Positions 50,442 through 60,125 of a DNA stretch of 64,000 nucleotides are shown one piece after another. This stretch comes from HT1-32 sp040219025 (GTDB lineage: Bacteria; Pseudomonadota; Alphaproteobacteria; Rhodospirillales; HT1-32): positions 124,001-188,000 of the forward strand of contig JAVJTE010000012.1 in assembly GCA_040219025.1 (NCBI GenBank), read 5' to 3'. Every line of letters begins with the position of its first letter. The stretch's first letter is position 1. A program made the translations under genes and the position numbers. The notes under the pieces are model-generated. The model searched no databases. It was not told where the DNA came from and was given only the letters and a program-made list of their open reading frames with translations.

Positions 50442-51371
50442 CTAGCCTGCGTCCGGCAGGGCGAGAATTTCGCCCTGGGGCAGGTCATAGCCGTTCAGCA
50501 ACTCAGCCGGTGTCATCGCCCGCTTGCCCTGGCGCTGCACCAGTGTCGGGCGGATGGCCGCCTCACCACAGGCGATGGTCATCGCATCATCCAGAATGGT
50601 GCCGGGATGTCCCTTGCCAGACACAACATCCGCCGCCAGCAGCCTGATCCGCTCGCCCCCGCGCATGAAGAAGGCACCGGGAACCGGGTTGAAGGCGCGG
50701 ATTGCCCGTTCCACATCAACTGCCGGCTGGCGCCAGTCGAGAGCGGCCTCACCCTTTGATATTTTTGCGGCATAGGTAACACCTTCCAAAGGCTGAACCA
50801 CCGGGTCGAGCAAACCCGCCTCCGCCGCCGCCAGTGTTTCGGTGATCAGCCGCCCGCCGATCTCTGCCAGCCGGTCATGCAGATCACCCGCCGTCATCTC
50901 CGGGGTCAGGGCAATTTCCTCACGCAACAGCATCGGGCCGGTATCAAGTCCCTCATCCATCTGCATGATGGTCACCCCGGACATCCCGTCCCCCGCCAGA
51001 ATGGCCCGCTGGATCGGTGCGGCACCGCGCCAGCGTGGCAGCAATGAGGCGTGAATATTGAAACAGCCATGCCGGGGCGCCGACAGAAGACCGGCGGGCA
51101 GAATCAGCCCGTAGGCAACCACCACTGCCGCATCCAGATCAAGGGCCGCAAAGGCCGCCTGCTCGGGCTCAGACTTCACCGAGACCGGGGTCCGGACCTC
51201 GATTCCTTTCTCCCCGGCGAACTGATGCACCGGTGACGGTCGCAGCGACTTGCCACGCCCGGCCCGCCTTGGCGGCTGGCTGTAAACACAGGCGATTTCA
51301 TGCCCGGCAGCGATCAGCGCGTCGAGCGCGACGACGGAGAAGTCCGGTGTTCCGAGAAAGGCGAGGCGCAA
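50442..51371 (-). CDS. fmt: Methionyl-tRNA formyltransferase
   Basis: The 309-residue enzyme formylates initiator Met-tRNA with 10-formyl-tetrahydrofolate. The N-terminal FLGTPDFSVVALDAL, the catalytic block NIHASLLPRWRGAAPIQRAI, and the D in QMDEGLDTGPM are clear. The C-terminal OB-like domain contains RAFNPVPGAFF. The gene lies between def and truA with gaps of 15 and 6 bases; def removes the formyl group that fmt adds. Confidence 0.96.
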   Translation of the reverse strand: MRLAFLGTPDFSVVALDALIAAGHEIACVYSQPPRRAGRGKSLRPSPVHQFAGEKGIEVRTPVSVKSEPEQAAFAALDLDAAVVVAYGLILPAGLLSAPRHGCFNIHASLLPRWRGAAPIQRAILAGDGMSGVTIMQMDEGLDTGPMLLREEIALTPEMTAGDLHDRLAEIGGRLITETLAAAEAGLLDPVVQPLEGVTYAAKISKGEAALDWRQPAVDVERAIRAFNPVPGAFFMRGGERIRLLAADVVSGKGHPGTILDDAMTIACGEAAIRPTLVQRQGKRAMTPAELLNGYDLPQGEILALPDAG

Positions 51372-51386
51372 GGGCCGGGCTCCGTG

Positions 51387-51905
51387 CTAGCCGCTGGCAG
51401 CCAGTTTGCGGGCTTTTGTGAGTTTGCGCAAAATCACCTCGCGCTTCACCCGGGAGATATGATCGACGAAAAGGATACCGTCGAGATGATCAATTTCATG
51501 CTGGATACAGACTGCAGTCAGGCCATCGACCTCGATCTCCTGCGACTTGCCGTCATAATCGAGATAGCGCACCCGCACCCGGTCCGGGCGCTCAACATCC
51601 GAGTAATACTCGGGGAGCGACAGGCAGCCCTCGTCATAGACCTTCGTCTCTTCCGATTCCCAGACAACTTCCGGGTTGGCCAGACGCATTGGCTGCGGCG
51701 GCTCGTCACTGCGGGCGGTATCGACAACGATCACCCGCTTTGTCACCCCCACCTGCGGCGCGGCCAGCCCGACACCCGGCGCGTCATACATGGTGTCCAG
51801 CATGTCATCCATCAGCTGACGGATATCATCGGTCACCGCGTCGACAGGTTCACTGATAACCTTGAGGCGCGGGTCAGGCGCGGTAATGATAGGCAAAAGG
51901 GCCAT
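51387..51905 (-). CDS. def: Peptide deformylase
   Basis: The 172-residue metalloenzyme removes the formyl group from nascent proteins. All three motifs are present: GVGLAAPQVGV, EGCLSLP with the metal Cys, and QHEIDHLDG with two metal His and the catalytic Glu. The EGCLSLPEYYSDVERPDRV stretch is normal for type 1. It is the first gene of def-fmt-truA, with its promoter in the 318-base gap before the SulP gene. Confidence 0.96.
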   Translation of the reverse strand: MALLPIITAPDPRLKVISEPVDAVTDDIRQLMDDMLDTMYDAPGVGLAAPQVGVTKRVIVVDTARSDEPPQPMRLANPEVVWESEETKVYDEGCLSLPEYYSDVERPDRVRVRYLDYDGKSQEIEVDGLTAVCIQHEIDHLDGILFVDHISRVKREVILRKLTKARKLAASG

Positions 51906-52223
51906 GAGTCTGCGTTTCAGTTGTGCGTAGGCGTTACGTAGGCGAAGGGCGTGGAAGCGTCAAGGATTCGGCGGGATCGTGCTGTGAACAGGCCCCGGAA
52001 GCAAAAGCCCGGCAGCGGGCTGATCCTGTCATCCCGGTTTTCCATTTCGCACTTGCACAATTCACAGTGACCCACTAGGCATACCCTTGATTAAGTCGCG
52101 GCAAGCAAATCTGATTTTCATATTTTTTCGCATTAATCATTAAATCCAAAGCCTTATCCTGCTGGTTGTGCATTGTCCGGCATTTATCCGGCTTTCCGTA
52201 CTGACCAGAACAGAGAACCTCTG
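51906..52223. other. 318-base divergent intergenic region between def and the SulP gene
   Basis: No gene is supported here. AGCCCG (52006-52011) and CGGGCT (52016-52021) form a small hairpin. The half nearest the SulP gene is AT-rich, and the near-palindrome TTAATCATTAA lies at 52133-52143. It probably holds two divergent promoters and perhaps an operator for the transporter. Confidence 0.4.
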
Positions 52224-53702
52224 ATGATTGTTTATTCCGCACTGCAGCGTAACTGGCTGTCGAATCCCCGTAACGATATTCTGGCCGGACTTGTTGTCGC
52301 GCTTGCGCTGATCCCCGAAGCCATCGGCTTCTCTCTGATTGCCGGTGTCGACCCGCGTGTCGGACTCTATGCCTCGTTTTCAATCGCCGTGATTACGTCA
52401 CTCGTCGGCGGACGGCCGGGCATGGTTTCCGCAGCCACCGCAGCCGTTGCCGTTCTGGTCGGCCCCCTGGTCCGCGAGCATGGTGTCGAATATCTGTTCG
52501 CTGCCACTGTTCTGATGGGTTTCATCCAGATCGTCGCCGGTGCGCTCCGCATTCACCTGCTGATGCAATTCGTCTCGCGTTCGGTGATTACCGGATTCGT
52601 CAACGCACTGGCGATCCTGATCTTCATGGCCCAGTTGCCGGAGCTGATCAATGTCGGCTGGCAGACCTATGCCATGGTCGCCGGCGGACTGGCGATCATC
52701 TATCTGTTTCCGCTACTGACCCGCATCGTCCCCTCGCCGCTGGTCGCGATAGCCGTGCTGACCACGCTTGCCATCTGGCTCGACCTGCCCGTGAACCGGG
52801 TTGGCGAAATGGGGGCGTTGCCTGAGTCATTGCCGTTCCTGGCCCTGCCCGACATCCCGCTGACCTGGGAAACACTGGAAATCATCGCTCCCTATTCCGT
52901 TGCCATGGCAGCTGTCGGCCTGATCGAATCGCTGCTGACCGCCCAGATCATCGACGACATGACGGACACACCCAGCCTGCGCCGCCGCGAAGCTTCCGGC
53001 CAGGGCATCGCAAACTTCATTACCGGATTTCTTGGCGGCATGGGTGGCTGTGCCATGATCGGCCAGTCAGTCATCAATGTGAAATCCGGGGGCCGCACCC
53101 GGCTTTCGACTATGGTCGCGGGTGTCGGCCTGCTGATCCTGATCGTTGCCGCCGGGCCGCTGGTTGCACAGATACCGATGCCGGCACTGGTTGCCGTGAT
53201 GATCATGGTTTCCATCGGCACCTTCAGCTGGGGCTCGATCCGTGATCTGCGCAGCCATCCCTGGCAATCCTCTGTCGTCATGCTGGCAACAGTCCTTGTC
53301 GTGGTCTGGACTCATGACCTGGCACAGGGTGTCTTTGTCGGCGTGCTGCTCAGCGGGCTGTTCTTTGCCGGCAAGGTGCGCGGCCTGTTCAATGTCGGGT
53401 CAGTGCTGTCGGAGGATGAGCGGACACGCCACTACACAGTCACCGGCGAGGTATTCTTCGCCTCCGTCGAGCGTTTCATTTCCTCCTTTGATTCAACCGA
53501 GGACCTTGACCGCGTCACCATCGACGTCAGCCAGTCGCATTTCTGGGATATCACTGCAATTGATGCGCTGGACCGGGTGGTTGCCCGGTTCCGCAAGAAC
53601 GAGACCGATGTGGAACTGACCGGTGTCACTGTCGCCAGCGCAGCCATGATCGACCAGTTCTCGGACAAGAAGCATCCCGCACTGGTTCCCGGCGGCATCT
53701 GA
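52224..53702 (+). CDS. SulP-family inorganic anion transporter with STAS domain
   Basis: The 492-residue protein has about 10-12 hydrophobic segments; the sulfate-transporter core begins NDILAGLVVALALIPEAIGFSLIAGVDP and includes the family text FITGFLGGMGGCAMIGQSVINVKSGGRTRLS. A cytoplasmic STAS domain follows at about residues 395-490 (YTVTGEVFFASVERFISSF, VTIDVSQSHFWDITAIDAL). The family moves sulfate, bicarbonate or other anions; the substrate is not evident. No carbonic anhydrase or sulfur gene adjoins it. ATG 52224 has AGAGAA upstream. Confidence 0.92.
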   Translation: MIVYSALQRNWLSNPRNDILAGLVVALALIPEAIGFSLIAGVDPRVGLYASFSIAVITSLVGGRPGMVSAATAAVAVLVGPLVREHGVEYLFAATVLMGFIQIVAGALRIHLLMQFVSRSVITGFVNALAILIFMAQLPELINVGWQTYAMVAGGLAIIYLFPLLTRIVPSPLVAIAVLTTLAIWLDLPVNRVGEMGALPESLPFLALPDIPLTWETLEIIAPYSVAMAAVGLIESLLTAQIIDDMTDTPSLRRREASGQGIANFITGFLGGMGGCAMIGQSVINVKSGGRTRLSTMVAGVGLLILIVAAGPLVAQIPMPALVAVMIMVSIGTFSWGSIRDLRSHPWQSSVVMLATVLVVVWTHDLAQGVFVGVLLSGLFFAGKVRGLFNVGSVLSEDERTRHYTVTGEVFFASVERFISSFDSTEDLDRVTIDVSQSHFWDITAIDALDRVVARFRKNETDVELTGVTVASAAMIDQFSDKKHPALVPGGI

Positions 53703-53766
53703 CCATCCCGGGTTATGACAGCCTGCCGTATTCCGAAGCGATGGAAGTATGGAAATAAAATAACGT

Positions 53767-55185
53767 CTAGCGCACCCGCGCTTTCCAGCGCAGCGTCGTC
53801 TCGCCTTTGGCCGGTACTGTCACTTCCCACTCCAGACGGAAGGCATCGAGCTTCTCATAGCCTGCGCTGCTGCTGAGAATTTCCCAGTCACCGTAAAGCT
53901 GTTCCTGAATCCGGACCGTCACGGCATCCGCCCTCGCATTGGCAACAACGATTTCATGTTCGGTTGTCGTCACCGTGCCGAGCGAATCCTTGCGACGGTC
54001 ATAATCGGTCTGGCGACGGATCGCGGTAACATCAAAGGCCTGACCGATATTCAGCCGGACATCCTGATTCTCCGGCGTCCGGTCAATTCGGTCCTCACCA
54101 ATGAAGACTGGCGTTCCCGTGCTGTCGCGCTGGTACAGGCGCACCGTGCCGCCCGGCAGGGGCTCACCCAGACCGGCTTTCCGGTCATTTACGAACCGGA
54201 CCTCAATGGCCGCATTGAGCTGCTGCTCGCCGCTTCGCCCGCCGTAATAATGCTGTCCGCCCCGGAACAGATAGGTCCGACCGGACTGCACAGTTGCCGG
54301 CGTGAACAGGGCAATCTTGCGGCTTTCGCGCTGGTTGAGGGTCACCGGCGTCTGCAGACGATACAGATGGTAATCACCAAGCCCCTCTCGTACCGGGGCA
54401 CCACCCGCGGAGTCAGAGACAGCCATCGCCTCGCTTCGCATCAGCATCGGTGCCGCCTTTGGCTGTCGCGTCGGCTGGCGGTTGACCTGTCCGGAAACCA
54501 GACTGACACGGGCATATGCAAAATCGACATCTGTCGAGTTCGTCAGCGTCGCCCAGCTTTCCAGCAGCAGCGAGGCACCATCCGGTGCAATCTCGGCAAC
54601 ATAATCTGCCTGCCAGGCCAGATTGTCCGTCAGGTAGGCAAGGTCGAGCACCCGCTCACCTGCCGTTGCGGTCCGGATATCAGCAACCATTGACGGTGCG
54701 GAACGCACCCCCGCCGGCAAGGTATCAAAGGCAAGACGCCCTGGAATGCCGGTCTCGATACGGCCATCGATCTGCAGCACCGGACCGCCGGCGATCGACA
54801 GCAGCCTTGCCCGACGGTACGTCTCCGCCCCGGTCTGTGGATGGGTTGAGATGACCGTGACATCCTGTCCGACGGCGGCAGCCATAAGGCGGTCCGGCGT
54901 CAGGATATCGAAATCAAAAAGCTGCGCCGTCACCGTGGCATTTTCGGCACGCAGGATGGCACTGGCCTGATCCATGGAACGACTGACACCGGTCAGTGCG
55001 AGCCGGTTTTCACCGGAAACGAGGGTCACTTTCCGCTGATCCCGGACCATCGCGAAACCACCACCATAGATCACCAGCCCAAGCGACGTACGGGCGTCTG
55101 CACCGACCGCAGGTTCGTCTGCCGACTCGGCGATGGAGGTGAGGGTGAGGCAAATTGCCAGAGCCGGAAAAATCGCACGTAACAT
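53767..55185 (-). CDS. DUF4139-family secreted protein
   Basis: The 472-residue protein has a signal peptide (about residues 1-22, AIFPALAICLTLTSIAESA). The rest matches DUF4139: LVIYGGGFAMVRDQRKVTL, DLAYLTDNLAWQADYVAEI, and TVTTTEHEIVVANARADAVTVRIQEQL near the end, forming beta-rich Ig-like modules. Function is unknown. The gene converges with the SulP gene. ATG 55185 has AGGATT-type spacing; an alternative ATG at 55203 would add six residues. Confidence 0.85.
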   Translation of the reverse strand: MLRAIFPALAICLTLTSIAESADEPAVGADARTSLGLVIYGGGFAMVRDQRKVTLVSGENRLALTGVSRSMDQASAILRAENATVTAQLFDFDILTPDRLMAAAVGQDVTVISTHPQTGAETYRRARLLSIAGGPVLQIDGRIETGIPGRLAFDTLPAGVRSAPSMVADIRTATAGERVLDLAYLTDNLAWQADYVAEIAPDGASLLLESWATLTNSTDVDFAYARVSLVSGQVNRQPTRQPKAAPMLMRSEAMAVSDSAGGAPVREGLGDYHLYRLQTPVTLNQRESRKIALFTPATVQSGRTYLFRGGQHYYGGRSGEQQLNAAIEVRFVNDRKAGLGEPLPGGTVRLYQRDSTGTPVFIGEDRIDRTPENQDVRLNIGQAFDVTAIRRQTDYDRRKDSLGTVTTTEHEIVVANARADAVTVRIQEQLYGDWEILSSSAGYEKLDAFRLEWEVTVPAKGETTLRWKARVR

Positions 55186-55251
55186 GGGGGAAATCCTTAT
55201 CATTCAGCGGCAATTTGCGCGTGTTGTCGGAGCCGTGTAAAGCTTTTACGC

Positions 55252-56436
55252 ATGAACATTTCAGACATACAGCCCGAACAATGGGGCATTATCGTGGCGG
55301 GTGGCGCGGTGGCGCTGATCCTTCTGCTGCTGGCCATGATCTTCATCGCGTCGGGCCGTGGCCGAGACGATGTGACATCCCTGCATCAGTCCGTTGACCG
55401 GCTGGCACAGGCCGCCGCAATCACGGAAGCCCGCATGGCCAATATCTCGGACATGCAGGCGGCAGGACATGAACGCATGTCACAGCGGTTTCAGGAGCAG
55501 GAACGGGCACTTGCCGCCAAGCTGGAGGAACAGCTGCACAAGCTGTCGATCCGGGTCGGTGATACGCTGGAAAAAACCGGCACCAAACAGCAGGAAAGCA
55601 TGGCCGACCTGCAACGGCGCCTCGCGGTGATCGATGTCGCACAGAAAAACATCACGGAACTGTCCAGTCAGGTCGTCGGTCTGCAGGACATCCTGTCGAA
55701 CAAACAAAGCCGTGGCGCCTTCGGCGAGACCCAGCTGAATGATCTGGTAAGTGCTGCCCTGCCCCCCTCGGCCTATGAGTTTCAGGTGACCCTGTCGAAC
55801 CGCACCCGTGCCGATTGCATGCTGAAACTGCCGAACCCGCCGGGCTCGATCTGCATCGATTCCAAGTTTCCGCTGGAAAGCTACAACAACATCCATTCCG
55901 TCCAGACGGAAGACGAACGCAAGGTCGCCCGCCGTGCCTTTGGTGCCGACGTGCTGAAGCATGTGAAGGATATCGCCGACAAGTATATCCTGCCGGGCGA
56001 AACGGCGGAATCCGCCCTGATGTTCATTCCGTCAGAAGCGGTCTATGCCGAGCTTTATGCCAATCATGAGGGCGTCGTCAGCCAGAGCCACCGGGCACGC
56101 GTCTGGATCGTCTCCCCGACGACACTGATGGCGACGCTGAACACGGTCCGCGCCGTACTGAAGGATGCGCAGATGCGTGATCAGGCTGGCCTGATTCAGA
56201 AGGAAGTCATCGCCCTGCTGGATGATGTCCGGCGTCTTGATGACCGGGTTGGCAAACTCGACCGTCATTTCGAGCAGTCCCGCCGGGACGTCGAGGATAT
56301 CCAGAAATCCACCCGTGGCATTTTCCGCCATGCGGAGCGTATCGAAGCCGTCGAAATGGGCGAGGAACCCGGAACCGATGAGCTGGAACCACCGAAACCC
56401 GGCCAGATCGCCGACTCATCTGCCAGGGACAGCTGA
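55252..56436 (+). CDS. rmuC: DNA recombination protein RmuC
   Basis: The 394-residue protein has an N-terminal membrane segment (about residues 12-33), a long coiled coil (about 40-150, QERALAAKLEEQLHKLSIRVG) and the RmuC nuclease-like domain (GAFGETQLNDLVSAAL, RADCMLKLPN, ICIDSKFPLESYNN, YADKYI-like ADKYILPGETAESALMFIPSEAVYAE). RmuC limits inversion of short repeats; the domain belongs to the PD-(D/E)xK group. The start is 66 bases from the divergent DUF4139 gene. No other recombination gene is near. Confidence 0.93.
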   Translation: MNISDIQPEQWGIIVAGGAVALILLLLAMIFIASGRGRDDVTSLHQSVDRLAQAAAITEARMANISDMQAAGHERMSQRFQEQERALAAKLEEQLHKLSIRVGDTLEKTGTKQQESMADLQRRLAVIDVAQKNITELSSQVVGLQDILSNKQSRGAFGETQLNDLVSAALPPSAYEFQVTLSNRTRADCMLKLPNPPGSICIDSKFPLESYNNIHSVQTEDERKVARRAFGADVLKHVKDIADKYILPGETAESALMFIPSEAVYAELYANHEGVVSQSHRARVWIVSPTTLMATLNTVRAVLKDAQMRDQAGLIQKEVIALLDDVRRLDDRVGKLDRHFEQSRRDVEDIQKSTRGIFRHAERIEAVEMGEEPGTDELEPPKPGQIADSSARDS

Positions 56437-56492
56437 CCTGTCAGCATATCATCCGGGATGACGGCTCATTATCCTTAAGCTAGGCTGGCCGG

Positions 56493-58127
56493 ATGCTGAT
56501 CCCCGCTGACACTTATCAGGATGCCCGAGACCGGTTCAGGTGGCAGATACCGGCGCGGTTCAACATGGGTGTGGCCGTCGCTGACGCCCATGCAGATGGC
56601 GGGGGTGATGCCCTGATCTTTGATGATGGTAACGGCACGGTAAGGCGTTACTCGTTTCTGGAACTTACCCGGCAATCCAGTCGCGCTGCCAACCTGCTGG
56701 TGGCCAGCGGTCTGAAGCGGAACGACCGGGTGGGTATTCTGCTCAGCCAGTCGCCGGAAGCCGCCATCGCCCATATCGCCGCCTACAAGGCCGGTGCCAT
56801 TGCCATGCCGCTGTTTGTCCTGTTCGGACCGGACGCGCTGGAATACCGCCTGAAGGATTCCGGCACCCGGTTCCTGTTCACTGACCGGGCCGGGCTGGAA
56901 AAGCTGGACGGCATCCGCGATGCCCTGCCGGACCTGCAGCAGATATTTGTCATCGGTGCCGAAAAGGACGGCGATGGCGGAACCGCCTTCCGCCCCGCTA
57001 TGGAGCGAGCGAGTGACCGGTTTCAGGCCGTCGATACGGCAGCGGATGACCCCGCCCTGATCATCTATACTTCAGGGACAACCGGCAATCCGAAGGGTGC
57101 GTTGCACGCCCACCGCACCCTGCTCGGGCATCTGCCGGGTGTCGAGTTCCCGCAGGATTTCTTCCCGAAACCACGGGATCTGTTCTGGACCCCGGCAGAC
57201 TGGGCCTGGATCGGCGGACTGCTGGATGTGCTGCTGCCCTCGCTGTTTCATGGCGTCCCCGTGCTGGCACGGCGGATGGGAAAGTTCGATCCGGAAGAAG
57301 CCTTTGCCCTGCTGGCACAGCATAATGTCCGCAATGCCTTTCTGCCCCCGACTGCGCTGAAGCTGATGCGACAGGTAAAGGCACCGCAAACCCGGCATGG
57401 CTATGCGATGCGCAGTATCGGATCGGGCGGCGAGTCCCTTGGTGAGGAACTGCTGGACTGGGGTCGTACAACCTTCGGCCTGACCATCAACGAATTCTAT
57501 GGCCAGACAGAATGCAATCTGGTGGTGGGAAACTGTGCCACCCTGATGGAGGCCCGGCCCGGATCAATCGGACGGGCCATTCCGGGCCATGAGGTAGCGA
57601 TTGTCGATGATACTGGACAGCCGTTACCGAACGGCACTGCCGGACATATTGCCGTATCCCGGCCGGACCCGGTGATGTTTCTGGAATACTGGAACCGGCC
57701 GGAGGCAACCGCAGAGAAATTCATCGGTGACTGGCTGATTACCGGCGACACCGGCGTGATGGATGACGAGGGTTATATCTGGTTCCGGGGACGCGCGGAT
57801 GATGTGATCACCTCATCCGGCTACCGCATTGGCCCGGCGGAGGTTGAGGATTGCCTGATGAAGCATCAGGCAGTCGCACTGGCTGCCGTCATCGGCGTGC
57901 CGGATCCGGCACGCACGGAAATCGTCAAGGCCTTCATCGTGACGGCCGGGGGCATCGAGCCGTCAGACAGTCTTGCCGCAGAAATTCAGGCGTTCGTGAA
58001 ATCGAGACTGGCGGCACATGAATATCCCCGGGCCATCGAGTTCGTCCGCGAACTGCCGATGACGACAACCGGCAAGATCATGCGCCGGACATTGCGGGAC
58101 AGGGAAGCAGCGGCTCAGAAGCGGTAG
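56493..58127 (+). CDS. Acyl-CoA synthetase (AMP-binding), acetyl-CoA synthetase-like
   Basis: The 544-residue ANL-superfamily enzyme activates a carboxylic acid as acyl-AMP and transfers it to CoA. The P-loop is IIYTSGTTGNPKG, followed by the YGQTE motif in NEFYGQTECN, TGD in LITGDTG, and the C-terminal hinge and lysine motif PMTTTGKIMRR. The WTPADWAWIGG segment resembles medium/short-chain ACSM-like ligases. It follows rmuC by 56 bases. Its 3' end overlaps the convergent LpxR-like gene by 13 bases. The acyl substrate is not determined. Confidence 0.9.
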   Translation: MLIPADTYQDARDRFRWQIPARFNMGVAVADAHADGGGDALIFDDGNGTVRRYSFLELTRQSSRAANLLVASGLKRNDRVGILLSQSPEAAIAHIAAYKAGAIAMPLFVLFGPDALEYRLKDSGTRFLFTDRAGLEKLDGIRDALPDLQQIFVIGAEKDGDGGTAFRPAMERASDRFQAVDTAADDPALIIYTSGTTGNPKGALHAHRTLLGHLPGVEFPQDFFPKPRDLFWTPADWAWIGGLLDVLLPSLFHGVPVLARRMGKFDPEEAFALLAQHNVRNAFLPPTALKLMRQVKAPQTRHGYAMRSIGSGGESLGEELLDWGRTTFGLTINEFYGQTECNLVVGNCATLMEARPGSIGRAIPGHEVAIVDDTGQPLPNGTAGHIAVSRPDPVMFLEYWNRPEATAEKFIGDWLITGDTGVMDDEGYIWFRGRADDVITSSGYRIGPAEVEDCLMKHQAVALAAVIGVPDPARTEIVKAFIVTAGGIEPSDSLAAEIQAFVKSRLAAHEYPRAIEFVRELPMTTTGKIMRRTLRDREAAAQKR

Positions 58128-59143
58128 GACAGGCTGACGGAACCAAAGATGTCGTCATTGCTCTGGGTTTCAAACTCCCGCGTCCGGTAGACCTGGGTAT
58201 AGCTCAGCCGCCACTGGTCCCAGCTGACGGCAGCGCCGATCTGCAGATCGCCGACAAGCGGATTTTTCTCAACACTGTGGCTGTTGCCGAAGGTGTTCCC
58301 GTCGAGGAATATATTCCGGGCGATGGCCCGTCCTTCGATACCGGCAAACAGGTACCAGCCAAAACTGCCGTCGCTGATAAAGAAACTCGATCCCGGCAGG
58401 CTCGGCCGGATGCGTGGTGGTCCGTAGTCTGCCGGCAGATTCTTCCCGAAACGCAGGGTCAGGCCTGCCGCGCCATAGGTGAACACATTGCCCAGTGCGG
58501 CACCCGCATGCGGCGTCGCATCCACACCATAACCCGGCAGGAAGGTGCCGAATTCATAGAGGGAGCGCCATTTGCGTTCATAGAACAGTACCAGACCGGG
58601 CTCGTTATGAAGCTGATTGTCCCAGCCACTGGGGTCCCGCGTCTTGATAAGATCGTGGACAAATTCCTGCACCTGCGACCCCATGGCAGCCGGGCCGACG
58701 ACACCGATATCAAGCTGCAGGTTATCGAGGATATGACCGTTATCGGATACCAGTCCGACGCTGCCGTAAAGCCAGCCCGCGTAAGGGCGGTCATTTGGCT
58801 GCAGGTTACGGACGGTGATATCGGTCGGTGTATAGAGGTTCTGGCCCAGACCGAACAGAACGCGGAGCTTTCCGTCACTTTCAAAGAACGGGACATGCGA
58901 GGCCGGTTCAGAGACCCAGACGGGAACATCGCCCTCGGCCGACAACCAGGTCGCCCTGACACCGTTGGTATAGTTCCGGTCACTGTCACCACCGAACAGG
59001 TCGTTCTCGATCTGGATCGAAAAAGTGCTGCCTGTCTTTTTTGTCTCGTCAGCCCAGACAGGCCCCGCGATGATCAGGCCGGCACAGATACCGGCAGCAA
59101 GCTTATTCGCGCGGATCAACCGCCTCGACAACAAACCCCTCAT
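58115..59143 (-). CDS. LpxR-family outer-membrane protein (lipid A deacylase-like)
   Basis: The 342-residue protein has a signal peptide (about residues 1-30, core AAGICAGLIIAG, cut before DETK). The mature part shows the family signature FSIQIENDLFGGDSDRNYTNG, RPYAGWLYGSVG and a C-terminal aromatic residue (SLSYRF) typical of beta-barrel insertion. LpxR removes the 3'-acyloxyacyl chain from lipid A in a Ca-dependent reaction; activity here is inferred. ATG 59143 is inside the preceding 81-codon gene (overlap 41 bases). No strong ribosome-binding site precedes it, so translation may depend on that gene. Confidence 0.85.
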   Translation of the reverse strand: MRGLLSRRLIRANKLAAGICAGLIIAGPVWADETKKTGSTFSIQIENDLFGGDSDRNYTNGVRATWLSAEGDVPVWVSEPASHVPFFESDGKLRVLFGLGQNLYTPTDITVRNLQPNDRPYAGWLYGSVGLVSDNGHILDNLQLDIGVVGPAAMGSQVQEFVHDLIKTRDPSGWDNQLHNEPGLVLFYERKWRSLYEFGTFLPGYGVDATPHAGAALGNVFTYGAAGLTLRFGKNLPADYGPPRIRPSLPGSSFFISDGSFGWYLFAGIEGRAIARNIFLDGNTFGNSHSVEKNPLVGDLQIGAAVSWDQWRLSYTQVYRTREFETQSNDDIFGSVSLSYRF

Positions 59144-59348
59144 CGGAAGGGTAACGCTGCTCAACGATGCTTCGCGCCTCGTCTGCGCTGCAGGCAAAAA
59201 CACCATGACAGCGTCCGTCAGCCCACTGATCGTCAAAAATCTCATGATGGCGATTGTCCTTAACCAATTCACGCACGACCTGATTGTATATGCGTACTTC
59301 AAACGCATACTGACCGTCATTGGTTTCAAAAATATGTTCGAGCGCCAT
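59103..59348 (-). CDS. Conserved-looking small protein, 81 residues, overlapping the LpxR-like gene start
   Basis: I do not recognise a named family. The protein reads MALEHIFETNDGQYAFEVRIYNQVVRELVKDN and is well balanced in composition. It has no signal, one Cys, and an alpha/beta pattern: two beta-type stretches, then helix, ending in a FVVEAVDPRE strand. Its composition argues for a real protein rather than a shadow. It overlaps the 5' end of the LpxR-like gene by 41 bases in another frame, which suggests translational coupling. A cytoplasmic role is likely. Confidence 0.65.
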   Translation of the reverse strand: MALEHIFETNDGQYAFEVRIYNQVVRELVKDNRHHEIFDDQWADGRCHGVFACSADEARSIVEQRYPSDEGFVVEAVDPRE

Positions 59349-59521
59349 GCCGCTGCTCCCACTTCAGGTTGCCGCGACACGACCATCGCATCGCGATCCG
59401 TCTCAGAGCGTCACCTTGCCCAAGTTAAGATTCAGTTACAACAGGAAGTTGGATTCCTGACTGCTGGACCTCGCGTGCGGCCTGCCGCATCATCGCCGCC
59501 ATAAACGCAGGAGTGTTCAGC

Positions 59522-60121
59522 ATGGCCAAGACAGTCGATTACTATTTCTCGCTCAGTTCCCCGTGGACCTATCTGGGGAGCCTTGAATTTGCCCGTATCT
59601 GCGAGGAAACAGCCACGACGGTGAATTTCCGCCCCAGTCACCTGAAGACCGTCTTCGCAGCAACCGGCGGGCTTCCGGTACCGGAACGGGCACCGGAGCG
59701 CCAGGCCTATCGTCTGGTCGAACTGGAGCGCTGGGCCGCCTATCGGCAGATGGATCTCAATCTGCACCCTGCGCACTGGCCATTTGACGACACGCTGGCT
59801 GTCGGTGCCATGCTCGCCGCGGCAGAAGCCGGCGCTGACCTGCATGCCCCGACCCATGCGATCATGCGTGCGGCCTGGGCCGAAGACCGCGACATGACCA
59901 GTCCCGAGCATCTGGCAACCGTGCTGGCCGGACTAGGCCTCGACAGCAAGGTGTTGCTGGCCAGCGCCGCCGACCAGACCGCAACCCGCAAGGTGATCGA
60001 CGCCAACACGGTCACGGCGATCGCCGCCGGGGTTTTCGGCGCGCCCTCCTATCTGTTTGAGAACGAGCTGTTCTGGGGTCAGGACCGGCTGGAATTCCTC
60101 GGGCGCGCGCTGGCCCGCTAA
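59522..60121 (+). CDS. 2-hydroxychromene-2-carboxylate isomerase-like (DsbA-fold, kappa GST)
   Basis: The 199-residue cytoplasmic protein has the DsbA-like/kappa glutathione transferase fold: VDYYFSLSSPWTYLGSLEF with the active-site Ser in SSPWTYLG, a helical middle domain, and the cis-Pro loop GVFGAPSYLFENELFWGQDRLEF. Family members isomerise 2-hydroxychromene-2-carboxylate in naphthalene breakdown using glutathione, but many chromosomal copies have other or unknown roles. No aromatic degradation genes are nearby. AGGAG lies before ATG 59522; the GTG at 59513 is less well placed. Confidence 0.87.
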   Translation: MAKTVDYYFSLSSPWTYLGSLEFARICEETATTVNFRPSHLKTVFAATGGLPVPERAPERQAYRLVELERWAAYRQMDLNLHPAHWPFDDTLAVGAMLAAAEAGADLHAPTHAIMRAAWAEDRDMTSPEHLATVLAGLGLDSKVLLASAADQTATRKVIDANTVTAIAAGVFGAPSYLFENELFWGQDRLEFLGRALAR

Positions 60122-60125
60122 CCGG

